Positions 21,576 through 34,018 of a DNA stretch of 64,000 nt are shown one piece after another (within the stretch, counting starts at the first letter, position 1; the number at the start of each line of letters is the position of its first letter). Source of the DNA: Drosophila persimilis (taxonomy: Eukaryota > Arthropoda > Insecta > Diptera > Drosophilidae). The stretch covers positions 15,004,001-15,068,000 of the forward strand of contig NW_020825289.1 in assembly GCF_003286085.1 (NCBI RefSeq). Reading direction: 5' to 3'. The notes beneath the pieces are model-generated. The model was not told the origin of the DNA and ran no database searches. It saw only the letters and a program-made list of their open reading frames with translations. The translations under genes were made by a program, and so were the position numbers.

Positions 21576-24500
21576 ACATTAAAATATTATGTCGTCACGC
21601 CTCATATTTGGATACCGATCGATCGATTATTGCAAATATATTTACGACTGATATAAATCACGGGCTGCGATAAGGAAAAGCGTATCACGCACTGCCAGCA
21701 TAAAACTGGCCACAATAATGGCCAACACCAATGCGGATGACGGTCAACTGGTAGCGGAAGGGGCAGGGGAAGGCGGGAGCTGACCAACTTGGCCCGTGGC
21801 CAGCGGGCAGTATGCAAATCGATGAATATGCATCGATAAAGGCAGAAAAGTGTTGCTCGAGCAACGACTATGACAATATTTCTGACACCCCGAATGGGGC
21901 CCAGGACCTGCAGCTGCGGCTCCACCTTGGGGGCATGGGCATGGGCATGGGGGGCATGCATAATTGAACGCTTCCGTTGTCCATTTTCTTGCTTGTCTCG
22001 ACTTGTTGCCGCTAATTAGAGTTGATCGGTGGCCGCAATGCACTCTTAATGCAAACAGACGGCTAACCGCTGCACTGTGTTTATTCAATTAAAATGTGCA
22101 CAACGAAGATTGTCCAGCATCCAGCATCGAGAAAATTGCTGGCAATTTCCATTCCAACGTACTTCGGCCAGAATGGCACGGCCCACAAATAGCCCCATTT
22201 ACCTATAAGATGAAAATGTTTGCTTAAAATTGATAAGCAATTTCACTGGGATTAGTCTTCATCAAAGTAATCTGTGTTCATCTCCTCGTAATGGCTGGAA
22301 TTCGTGGCCCAAACATGTGCCCATCTATTCCGCGCTCATGTTAGCTGTCCAAACAGCAAACATTGGCCCGAGATATCCACCCAACACGATCCCATACATC
22401 ACACGGATCCCGACTCTCCAGCCAGTCCTGTGAACCAACTGAAACGAACCGATCCATAGCCGAGAAGCGGTCCGATTTCAAAGAGAGGTGTCAAAGTGGG
22501 CTCTGCCCAGCCTTCCTCCTCCTGCTGTGAGCCATTCAGCCATGTCATTAGCTGCAACATGCCAAAAGGGGTGGCTGCCACGGCTGCATTATTTATGTGA
22601 CACTTGGGCTCGGATCGTGACAACATTTGCCAACTGCTGGGAAACGATTGTATGTAAGGCCATTCAAATGGAAATATCTCAAGCAACGCTAAGAACAGGA
22701 ATCCAACAAAAGCAGTTAACATGCATCATAAAGGAACGGACTGCAGAGAGGGGGGTAACTTTTCTAATATTCGCATAAATTTGATTCACTCCGCCACGCC
22801 CATCACAGCGTTCGTTCGCTGACTTAGACCTAATGCCAGGGTCTTATCGGGGATCTGCAAAAGCGCGGCCGAGATTTATAGATTTCCGCTTTGGGGCAGA
22901 CACATATCGCATCTCGGATCCCGACAGCAACTCATTAATAAACGTTTAGAGACGTCGCAAAGCGGCCCAAGTCACTAATTGCCAAACGCCTCCAGAGCCA
23001 GGACAGCGATCGGGACAAGGACTAGACGCAGACCAAGAGACTGAGGACTAGGACCAAAACAAGTCAAATAAATAATTGTTCACGTAGGCGACGCAGGACA
23101 TGTCAGTCGGCCCGGGTCGGCCCTGGGCCCACCTATTGTGCGGTTGCACACGTTGCACGTCCATAGGGGGCAGGGCTGCGGTCAGCGCTGATTCGCTGAT
23201 TGAAATACCCACGCCTGCCCACGTCCTGGCCTCCTGCTGGCCAGCCATGCCACCCTATCCTCCTACTCCGACTCCTACTCCCCTGCCCCTGCCCGTCTCT
23301 CCCGGGTCGTGTACGTGCTGGTCAAACTTAACGCCTTTTATGCCCCGCTCCGGACACAAGAGAAATGAGTTGTGGCCTTTGCCTGGCGGCGCAGGAAAAT
23401 GTTGTTGCAACAAAGCAGCCTGCCCATGCGACTGGCTGTTGCAGCTAGAACAAGTGGGCTGCAAGTGCCAGAGAGCACAGCCTGCTGGTGCCCTGTAAAA
23501 AGGCAGAAGTGACTACACATGGGAGGTTTTTAAAGTCTTCTACGAGTCATTGAACGACTGTTTCGATATAGGTGGAGAACGTATGACCGTACAACCGAAT
23601 CACCATAAGAACTGGTCACTGCTTTCCTTCGATGTGTGCCCATTAATCATCACCACTCTATCAGTCACAAAATCCTCCCCAAATGCAGTATACCTCTCCT
23701 TCCATCGTCTATATGTAGGTACCAAGCACTAGTCCGTGTAATAATTCTTGTACCCACCCTTTGTAGCTTTCCCCCCCCCCAAAAACAGATCCGTAATGCC
23801 TTTTGTTTTTTGCGATGCTGTAATTTTCATGCTTCGAAATGAATTTCGCGCCTGAATCGAAAATTGCCAGCCCGCTGGCTAGCCAAACATTCATTTCGTC
23901 ACTGCCCCTCTTCCGATCACTCTCTTTGTGGCTTCTGCAACTGTGGGGCGACACTCAGAGTCGTGTCTGTTGGCAAGTATAGGTTTGTACTTTGATAAAT
24001 ATAGCGACGATAATCCAGCCAAGCGTTGGTGCACTTTTCCATAAACTTGAAACCATTGACAGACACGCGTAGAACCCCAATCTCTCTCCACATCAGAAGC
24101 ATCAAGAACAAAACAAGAAAAAGAATTGACAACAGATGCGGGCAATTGAGAATTGGGGTATTGGGGAATTGGGGAAATGCTTTGGGGACGGGGGAATCAA
24201 ATGCAATTACTGCGATAAAAGCGGAATAAAAATGGTGTTAATTGTCGAAAGGCTTGCATAGAAATTCGGTACAATCCAGCGGTACTCCAGCGAATGACGA
24301 TGTTCTGGCGTCCACGCTTTATGGCCGCCATCAATCTCCTGGCTGTCTGAGTGGCCTGAGTGCTGATAGCCGGGATGGTTCCACAATGTACATAGAAGAT
24401 GGTGTACGGAACAGCAGTTCCTAATGCAAAGTGAGTGAGTGCCACTTGGCTGTGCGACTGCCTGATTGAGCGATGCATCAGGAGGCAGCATCAGCAGCAG

Positions 24501-25430
24501 CTCCTTATACATACATACATACATATCCTGTCCATTCACTTGCTGAGTGGCCCAGGCGATAAATTCGTTTAATATGGAAATCATATGCAAAATTGATCGG
24601 GGTGATCGGGTGTCCAGGGGGGGCATTTGCCACGGAGTAATTAAAAACCACAAATTGCTGACTACCGCAGACACTGCACTACACTGCACCACACCACCGA
24701 TCTCTAATTAGCCATAGATCAGAGATCTCCCAACTGGATCTGGCCAGTTTTCGACTGCTACTCGTATCTGGCGCCTACCGGCTCCAATATCTACACGTAC
24801 CTCTCTTGAACAGACCCAGAGAGTGCCAATCGAGTTTCCAATGGTTCGTGGTAATTAATCTCTCCCGTCAAGGACACTTCCTTGTGCAATTTGATTTAAA
24901 TTGCTCGTTTTGTGTGGTCATAATATCGCAACAATTCACTGAGATCTTAACACATGATATTGGTAAGTCTGCGATTTCAAAACTTCAGCTGGGGAGTGTC
25001 TCGTGATAAATAAAATTATATGGATTGGAATGTAGAGCGGCAAAGATTGGTTCAAAAGATTAAAGATTGAAAGAGCACAGCTATTAATAATTGAGAGTCT
25101 AAAACTACATCTATGTACATATGTAACCCTCTCCTTTGAGAAACCAAAACCCCCCCTAAGCATGAACGATCAATCAACTCATTCTGTGAGGGAGAGAGAA
25201 CATCAGTTTTGTTTTGTCAGAAATCCAAACAATAATTGACTGGGGGCTTTCATACAATCAGTATCGTAGAAAACTCCAATCATTACTCAGAATATGGAAT
25301 ACATTCCTATGAATGTTATCATGCAATTAAGAGATGCTAACGTCTGCCTGTCAAAAGTTAATTCTGTTCTTGTGCCCAGTTATAAATCAATTGAAAAAAG
25401 AACAGAATAATGTTAAAACATATACTGAAA
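21576..25430. other. Gene-poor interval between the coiled-coil gene and wunen-2
   Basis: No confident coding exon. It holds a compact cluster at 21812-21865 (octamer ATGCAAAT and a 14-bp palindrome) overlapping a 51-codon frame, a GGGCAT repeat near 21930-21955, and several ATCGAT clusters (21615-21625, 21815-21840). From 22.2 to 25.4 kb I see only mixed AT/GC non-coding DNA without obvious mobile-element coding. This is where the two presumed synteny blocks meet. Confidence 0.6.
21578..21583 (+). terminator. Poly(A) signal of the coiled-coil gene
   Basis: ATTAAA begins 3 bp after the TGA stop; no AATAAA lies nearby. Confidence 0.5.
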
Positions 25431-25436
25431 TTTATT
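25431..25436 (-). terminator. wunen-2 poly(A) signal
   Basis: AATAAA on the minus strand about 200 bp beyond the wun2 stop. Confidence 0.65.
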
Positions 25437-25632
25437 AAGTAAAATGGTTGAAACGTGCACTCAGACATACATATATCGTAGATAAATATGTGGCTTATAT
25501 TCTAGAGATGGTCATATTTGAGACAAAGGTAAAACTGAATATCCAGTAGATGAAACATCTTAAAGCGATCGATCGCAGGCCAGCGCGGTGGGTAGCGGCG
25601 GTTTGGAACCCCCGTGAAAAGAATCGTCTTGC

Positions 25633-28177
25633 CTACCACATTGTCGAGGTCTGCAAATCATAGCAAGGATTAAAAACCACTATAATCATTGGCATATCTT
25701 GGTAACACTCACCACAATAATGGCATATGTAATACCAATGCCGGCTCCTGCCAGAACATCGGAGCAATGATGCTTGTAGTCGGAGATGCGCGTAAGGGCC
25801 GTGTACCAGGCGAAAGTGAGCAGCAGGAACTGCACGAAGTGTTGCACCATTCTGAGCCTGGGCCAATGCATGCGGCGCTGTAAGTAGATCTTCAGGGAGA
25901 AACACGAAAATATATAAATTAATGGATGTTATTTCTATATAATAATCAAGAGAACCTACTGCTGTATAGAGCATGGCATAGAATGCGAAACTGGCATGCC
26001 CGCTGGGGAACGATAGACTCATATCCTTGATCCTCTTGGCATTCATGTCCGCTGCCCCACAGGTGAACTCTTCGATGTAACGGCCGGCATTCATCGGATG
26101 GCTGCAATTGCTCCCATCCCAGAGAACGGGCTGACAGAGCTTTAATACAACAAAAACATACACAAATCAGTAAAAATATTCTTTGAGAGAGTTCCACTCT
26201 GCTTACAGTGAAAAAGTGCGGTCGCAGCCTTCCAATGGCATACTTGGCTATATTCGCAGTCAATTGCTCGACGCCGAGGCCAAATATGAAGATGCCAATC
26301 TTGCGGTAGCACTCCAGCAGCCAATAGGGCAATTCCAGATGACAGAGATGATAGCCACTGCCAGTCCTGGTCTTCTGGCTCTTATAAGTGCCATGCAAAC
26401 GCTTGTCCTGCCCCCTGAAGAACTCCACGAGGATAATCTGGTGGAAAGTAAACCAATTAGTCATCAAAAGAATACAAATAAAAGTGCATTCGGCTTACCA
26501 GAACCACGGGCAGAGCGCCACACATGAGGTACAGCATCCAGCTGCGTATGGTGGAGTGCTTGTAGGGATGCTTCAGGGACGTGTCGTTGCAGAAGAAGCC
26601 GCGCTTGAAGGGCTCGCCCCACAAGGAAAAGCCCAGCATAGGCAGACCCACTGGAAAGACATGGAAAATCAGGGCATGGCACTAGCATGAAAGGATGTAG
26701 CATGTCGTATTTGATATTCTGCCCAGTGCTATTTGAGATTTCCCATCCAGTGGGTGGCCCAGCAGCGGGCAATCGCAATGGTGTCCAATTCATGAAAGCA
26801 AGGTCTGCTGATCCAGCCTTAATTGGACTTGGGTAAACAACACAGACCATGGTGATGGTGATGATGACTATGTGGCTGCTGATTTTTACATGGAAACGGG
26901 TACAATACAATCAAATTCTCCCCCTGCTAAATGAGAACTTGCCACAAATTGAATAAAATAAATCAGACCAAACTCGATGCGCGAATATGTTTTTGGTTTT
27001 CTTCTGTTTAGGGTTTGCTTGGTCGAAAACTGTCTGTTCATTATTAAAACATTGAAACACTAATACATACAGCGAAAAGCCACAAGGGAACACCATCATC
27101 AATAAACACTGCTGGAAGCATTTTAAAACAATTTGGAAATGTTTTCATTTCGCATCTGAGCCTTAGAGAGGAAACAATGCGGCGCTTGCTCACCTCAGAT
27201 ACAATAGATATTTATACATACGGCAAATACAGTATGTATAATAGATAGAACCCCATCTGCGGCCCATTCTCGCGCCAGAAAACATCTTAGGCGGCTGCGT
27301 GATTGATTCAGAAGTGGCATGGGTGGAATGACTTGCAAGTGCAAGAGATCAATTGCTGCCACATGATAACAGATCATAAAACGTGTGAAAGGGGGCAGAC
27401 GTGATAGCCGTGATGGAGAGGCTATTGTGCTAGAGCTCCCTCCATCAAAATTGATTTATTCGGAACTTAGATTAGAAAAGAAATTCAATTCTTCACTGGA
27501 AATGGGAGCAACTCGAATGGGGTTTCTTTTTAAAAAATGCATTATGAAGTTTTTATTTGTAAAAGTTTAAAGTTCTCTCTCTCTCTTAAATCAGAGTGTA
27601 GTGAAAATCTCTACTGGAACCTATTTCGATTCCTGTATAACTATCCTACCTATATTTGCCCTTACCATCTAATAAAGGCCATCAATAACCACTCTTTGTT
27701 ATAAGAGAACATATTTCTAACAGGAAGTTATATAGCACTTCCTGTAGCTCCCACCCTTTGATGACTGCCCTGAGAGGCCCCTTTCCCCTCGTTTCTATTC
27801 AAATTCCCCCACTTACCGCAGCTAAGCATACACAAGTCCAGCAGAATACGTCCAAGAATCTTCTTCGGACCTCGCAGCGGCCTCTTGCCGGGGACAATGG
27901 ATCCTGGTCCGGTTACCAGTCCACTTCCCAGGCCTGGGCCCGAGCTTCCAACGAATGTCGGCAGCTGTAAATCAAGTTTTACATTGTTGTTGTTGTTGAG
28001 ATTGTGGGGATTGGATGTCGATGTCGGTGTGGCCGAAGATGCGGCTGCAGCGGCAGCGGCGGCGGCTATGATGCTGGCTGCCGTTGGTGACGATGGCTCC
28101 TCCCCGCTGCTGCTCTGGCTCTCGAAGCGCTGCAGCGGCGTTGTGTCGCAAACGCTGCCCGGACGCAGGCTGCTCAT
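25633..28177 (-). CDS. wun2: Wunen-2, integral membrane lipid phosphate phosphatase
   Basis: Minus-strand exons: 28177-27817, 26650-26499, 26437-26207, 26139-25960, 25889-25713, 25650-25633. All phases agree, giving 372 residues and TAG. Wunens dephosphorylate extracellular lipid phosphates at the plasma membrane and control germ-cell migration and survival. The chain has a low-complexity N-terminus (about 115 residues, a 10-Ala run, Asn and Gly/Ser tracts), then six hydrophobic segments. The three PAP2 motifs are KYAIGRLRP (K236, R243, P244), PSGH (293-296) and TRISDYKHHCSD (T341, R342, H348, D352). The family's Ser of SR is Thr here, and the Trp after HH is Cys. The last exon adds only TSTMW, so the cytoplasmic tail is much shorter than in wun. 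It is divergent from wun, with which it shares intron positions. I call this one wun2 by elimination, because the plus-strand gene has the wun-type C-terminus. Confidence 0.93.
26651..27816 (-). other. wun2 intron 1
   Basis: 1.17 kb, a GTAAGT donor and a CAG acceptor. AT-rich; nothing coding or repetitive stands out. Confidence 0.8.
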
Positions 28178-31100
28178 TCTGAGGCTGCGGTGTTATCAGG
28201 AGGGGGTATGGTATCGGAGGGTTTATCTAATGGGGGAGCACTGGGAGTGAGCTTAAACGTGGCCTCAATTTATGGCTCTATTGCACCTGGACACCGACTT
28301 GGTGGTCATCTTATCAGCGGCAGACACACACAAACGTACTAGCACAGTGCGATACAAATATTTGAATAATCCTCGCGACCCGAGAGATTTCTTCGAGTAT
28401 GTGCTAATGGACGGGACGGGACGCTCCCCTGTTTGTTTTGGGTAAGAGTTTCAGCGTTTCCTTGGTATTCGTATCGGCAATAATTCAGTTGGGTCTTACA
28501 AAGTAAGGCACTTTCTGTGATAAGCGTCGACGGTGGCGGTGGCTGATTTTTGGGTTGCACCAACGAATCGATAATGCTGTAAAGTCGGCGTTTTCTTAGC
28601 GGCTCCGAGGGGAGTGGTAAGTAGTAGTAGTTGGTGGGTAAGGGAATTGCGCAAGCGATGAGCGATTGCAATCGACCAAGACCGAGTCAAAATTTTGAAC
28701 AAATACTGCTGGCGACGCGCAAAGCCAAATACATTGTTTGTACGCTCGAAAAAATCTGTTCCATTATTTGCACTTGCATTTCTCCATTCGCACTCGATTT
28801 TTGTTTGTTTGCTTGCACATTTTTCTCTCCTCTCCGAAGATGTTCTTGTTGCTACTTTTCTATGCGTTGCGGACTCTCCTTCGCATGCGCAGCGACGGGA
28901 ATACCGACGATCGAAACCTCACGAAGACGTACCGTTAACCGAATGCAAGCGACATGCACCGACGCGAACCGCTCGGCTGGTGAAAATGGAATGAAACTGG
29001 AAAAGCAGACCACCATCGCCACAGTCGCAGCCGCAGCCACTGCATGGAAACGAATTGTTTAAATAACAAACGAGTCGGTAAGTGTCCCGACACTATGATA
29101 CTCAGTGTCAGCACTCAATCGGTATAGTGCGCTATTAGTGCCGCATGCTCTCTCTCTCTTTCTATGTATTTATGGGAAAGATTGATTTGTTTGTTAAAAT
29201 TGGAAAGGGGGTGGAGGGGTCTCTTAATTTGGCTTGCGCTGCGCTTGTCATGGGATATGGAAAACAGAAACAACAGGGAAGGAGGGGAAGCTAGTTATGT
29301 TATAATGTTAATCTGTTATGATCCGAATATCTCCCTGTCTCTCTCTCTCTCTCTTTCCAATTGTCTACGCAGAGGATTCCTTCTGGCTGTTGCATACATC
29401 TGCGCAGATCAGGTATGCTCTTTTAGTACAGGGTATAAAAACAGACGTAGTGGTAGCACTCTCTCTCTCGCTTTCTGTCGCTCTCTCTGATCAGTCCACG
29501 ATTTGGGAATGGAACAGTGGATAGAGTTTCGGAAAGAACTTGTAAGGGTTGGAGGGTGGATGCAAAGGTGTTGTAGGTTCTTGTGATGGTCTTTGTTGTA
29601 TTGAATACTTGATAAATTCCATTAGAGAAAGGGTTCACATTGATTGTAAATTTAATTAATTAATTAACTTATTAGGAGACATATGACTAATGAGCTTTCT
29701 AGGGCTGTAAGGGATGCTCCCCATAGCCATAACACGAAATAACATAATGGGGATAAGTATTTACACCCAGATTGCGCAAGTCCTATAAATGGTTTTTTTG
29801 GAAAACCCCTGAATGTTGCCACCGCAATGTTGTCCCAGAAAAACCCTGCCTAAAAGACCATTACAAAAGCTCTTCTATAAATTACCTTTGACCTCTCCTT
29901 TCTGCATTCCACTTCCATAACGTTTCGTTGCGATAACAGAGAGAGTATTTATTCTCTGCTCTCTTCTGTCGCCATTCTCGTTCCGCCTGCGACTGAAACA
30001 CTGGCAACTGAGTGGCAAACGGCAATCTTATCTCCACACTCGCCTGTTTTCTGCTTTCGTGCTCGGATGTGTATAAATTTCTGATTCTGTGTCCCGCTAA
30101 CTCTGACAGATCCCACTACGAATCGGTCGTATACTACATATATAATACCAGTGCTGATATTCAATTCGTGGGAAATCGAATTGTTTAAAATAAGTGTACA
30201 AATCAGACCTAACGATGACGGCGCAAACACGGCCTGCTTAACGAAAAGGTTTCGCATTTATTTACGTTTCTTCGGCAAAAGGTAAATCAATTATACAAAA
30301 CTACGCAAAAATATACAAAGAAAGTGTTTATTTGTGGCGCCGAATTATTCATGGAGCGGATGGATATAGCCATATTTGTTACCTCTCTATTTTATTGATT
30401 TGCTTGGCTTGGCCGGCAAACACAAAAGTGCTCCACCGCCTCCATTTGGCGGTCACATAAACAAATGAAAATCGAATGCACATCAAATGCTTGAGTGTGC
30501 CAGTGGGTGAGTGTGAGTGTGTGGAAATTCATACATTTTTGCAGGTGAAAAAGCGGGAAAGGGAAAGGAAATTCGCTCATCGATTGCGTGGGATTCGGTC
30601 TCTTTTGTTTGGTTTAAAATCGATTTTCGCCATAGCCCCCTCCTACCTCTTGGGTTCTTTTGCGTATTTGCTATTCGGAAATACACTTTATGGCCCTGTT
30701 CCATGCGGAAATCCACCAAATCGCCTCATCCTCTTCCCATACTCGGAGTGCACTCGCGGCACTCTCATCGATAGCTTATCAATTATTGAAACGCAAAAGG
30801 GGAATACAATTTTTGTTTGCCGACACACTGTGAATGTGTGTTTGTGTGGCTTTTCATGGTGCCCGGCCTAGTCTTTATTTATTAGTTAATCAATCCCGTG
30901 GAATGCCTCACGTTCGATCAGAGTTTTCCTTCCACTTGCTCACTGCCAGATCGCGGCATGGGAAACTGTATTGGCCATGTGCCAAAGTATAAGCCATTAC
31001 ACGATTCGTCCAATAAACATTCGGATTGGAATTGTGATGGAAATCTCAATATTATTCAAAATGAAATAGTTTACATTGCTCCCCGTCCATCAACTATTTT

Positions 31101-34018
31101 TGAGGGATTTTTGCAAGCTATGGGGAGATTTTTCCTACTATTCATACGATTCCTTTTACAAAAATCACATTCCGATTTCTGGAGTAGTAAATTGTGACTT
31201 TCTTCAAGAAATAAGCTTCGCAGTTAAGTAGAGAAAAGCCCCAGTCAATGGCGGGTTCCTCCTTTCCATAAAAACAACCATCGCCTCTCATATTACGGCT
31301 AGCAACTCAACTCTTTTGCCTACCAATATATTTAGCCACTTCAACGTATTTTGTAGTATTCGATTTCGTTGTCAGGCGCGTGTAAATGGTGGCCAACTTC
31401 TGCTGATCTTAGCCGGAATAAAAGTGCATTGAAAAATGTTCATTAACAAAGCAAATAAACATGCACTTTACATACACCGGTGGGTTCGGTGGTTTTGGTG
31501 GGACTGGCATCGATTTTCCTTCCGTCGACGCGTCGACAGGTTGTCTGCAAAGTACAGCCTGAATTTGAGACGATCCATGGATCCATGGATTGTATAATTG
31601 AACGTGGCGCTCTTTTTGGATGAGTTTGAATTTCCATATTCCGATGGAAAGTCACTTGTGGGCCACCCGGCGCTGGGTTTATATATTTCTCCTGCTGTTT
31701 ATATAAATTATGATAATTACACTTGGCGATACTTATGCGTATCTTGATTTTTAAATTCATTTTCCATTTTGGATAAACAGGCGCCGCTGCAGCTTGACCT
31801 TAATTCGCGCCATGTGCTGTCTGAAATATGTATTCCAAAAAAGATATTCAAAAATGGACGAGGCGGGCGGAGGGCAAGAGGCAGTCTTGGAGAGGAGAAG
31901 GCTCAGCTTGTGGTCGTTGCCCGAGATCGGTTAATCGTTCAACTTGTTTATGCAAATGGGCAGGGGTAATGGAGAGGCAGAGTGGGAGGGAAAGACCTTC
32001 AACTGCCTCTCCTTCGTGTTGATCTTGTAATCCCGGTGAACATGACATATCCTTTGATATGCTAAACGCGTGAAATTTATTGCCCTGTGGAAAGATCATT
32101 GAATAATATAAATAGCCTTAAGTTGAAAGATGGATATGATTTGGCAGATTGAGGAAAAACTGACTGTTGAGTGGCTGCCATATGAAAAGGAGAAGTCTGC
32201 CCGAAGCGCCAGTATTTCCTTCAACTGTGTCTGCCTGCGAAAGATTTAGTAGAATTTCTGTTTAAAAATCTCCGATCCCCTGGGTTCCGATGAATTCTGT
32301 AAATAAATCGAAGCCAGATCATTACATCGTAATTGATCGTAAATTAGATCCAAGCGTGAACAGATCTTGAAATTTTCAAAATATGTACTGCATCTAAACA
32401 ACAAAATACACTCCATATAAATCTTTTCACATTACAAACCCCTTGATTCTTTTACTATAAACACATGTTAAACCCTTTTTCCATTAAATCATGACTAAAT
32501 CGTAACCAACTTACACAACAATAATTCAAAGTAAATTAGTTTGTCATAAACACATTTTGTGACATTTTATGATACAGCTATCAAACCCCTCCCCGCTTTT
32601 TGATATCATAAACGCCCGCGATAAGATATGGAGAAGATTTGCCGAAATAAAAGCAAGATTAATCGTGCATTTATGGGTCAACAATTTCAAAGGGGGTCCA
32701 CTGCAACGCCTCTGTGCCATCTGCAGGGTATTTTTAGCCCCGACTAATGGGAATTTTTTATTTCCGGGAGTTGACAATTAAAGAAAATAATCGCAAACAG
32801 AACAATCTCAAGTGCGTGGAGGCACGCACCCGACCAGGTCAGATGTTATCGGAGTTTAAACGAGTATTCTTCACCTGCTGTTGTTGTTGTTGTATTTTAA
32901 TTAAGATGCTGCTTTGTCATTCCCCCCAGAGGGAAAACATTCATCAGGGGATCTGAAGCAGCCAACCAGTTGACTCTAGTGCGGGGCATCCATAAAAGAG
33001 TGCTCCAGAAGGCACCAAAGTGGGCAGAAGTCCTCTTTGCTATCTATAAATAGTCGTTGTCTGATCGAATGGAGGATTGCCATGGCTCTGGCTGCCTTGG
33101 CCCGGCCATAATCGAAGCTGACAACTTCGATTTCCATCGCCTCCTCTCACCAATGAGTGGGCTCTTGCTCCTTCTGAACGGATCGTGCACAGTGGAGCAT
33201 TGCATTGCTGAGAATCTGACAGACGTTTGCCACTTGGGGTTTTGTCAAATTAAGGGGCCTTGTTGAACCTGAAGCAGTTGGCGTGCCCCTAGTTGGTCAT
33301 TACAACGCCCCGTTGATGGCCGAGTTGATTGCGCAAAATTATAGAAATTCACGAGGTTCTAGAAGAGAACGAAAGAATGGCAGTTCATGCTGTAGAGTGC
33401 CTACAGTGGATGCTCTATTGAATGGATACCCAAGGTTCCAGGAATACTCGTAACGAGATGTTCGAGGAAAGGAGTGGAGGAATCTCAAGTCTTAAATTGA
33501 ATAAAAATTGAAAGTTGATTGCTCGTTTGAATAGACGTCACTTAACCCGTCTGAGAACTCGCCTGTTTTTTCCAGTCGAGTGTTAATAAATCGTAAAGTT
33601 CTTCAATCAAGATTTACACACACATGCATACACATGTACATGTGTATGAATCAGAGTGGGGAAAAGGGAAAAGGAAGAATCGTCACAGCTGTCTGTTTTA
33701 TCGTTAGGGAATCCGCGCCGCCGCATTACTCACGCAATGCCCCCTCTTCCGTCTCGTCTTTACCATTATTCAACATTTTATTATTTACTCATAATACATT
33801 TATCTCTATCTTTCCACATGATCCGTGCCAGAGGCTGGCTATGACGTGAGTTCGGAATTTCTACCTTCGCCCGAGAGAGTCAAGTCGAAAGCGCCTTAAG
33901 CTCAAGTTCACTGCCAGCAAGCGGCAAAAAGCGCGAACGCGAGAGAGATAAAGAAACGAGAAAAGCTTGGGGCAAGCAAGCTTTTGCATCAACTGTTTTT
34001 ACACCCAAAAGCACCAAA
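28178..34018. other. Divergent wun2/wun intergenic region with both 5' UTRs
   Basis: Head-to-head spacing of 5.8 kb. A GC-richer block at about 28.85-29.05 kb may hold the wun2 promoter on the minus strand. CT/GAGA tracts lie at about 29335-29356 and 29459-29490. The last about 150 bp before the wun ATG (33880-34018) is a GA-rich 5' UTR. Palindromes lie at 31524-31537 and 33627-33648. No open frame shows family similarity. Both genes are zygotically patterned in flies, so enhancers are expected here, but I cannot locate them. Confidence 0.55.

Noticed and set aside
21602..22088. Minus-strand frames rich in His/Pro/Leu
   Set aside because: They come from GGGCAT and GC-rich repeats read in reverse; no splice or start context.
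31524..33648. Palindromes at 31524-31537 and 33627-33648 in the wun2/wun spacer
   Set aside because: Too short or too simple in sequence to carry a separate claim without conservation data.
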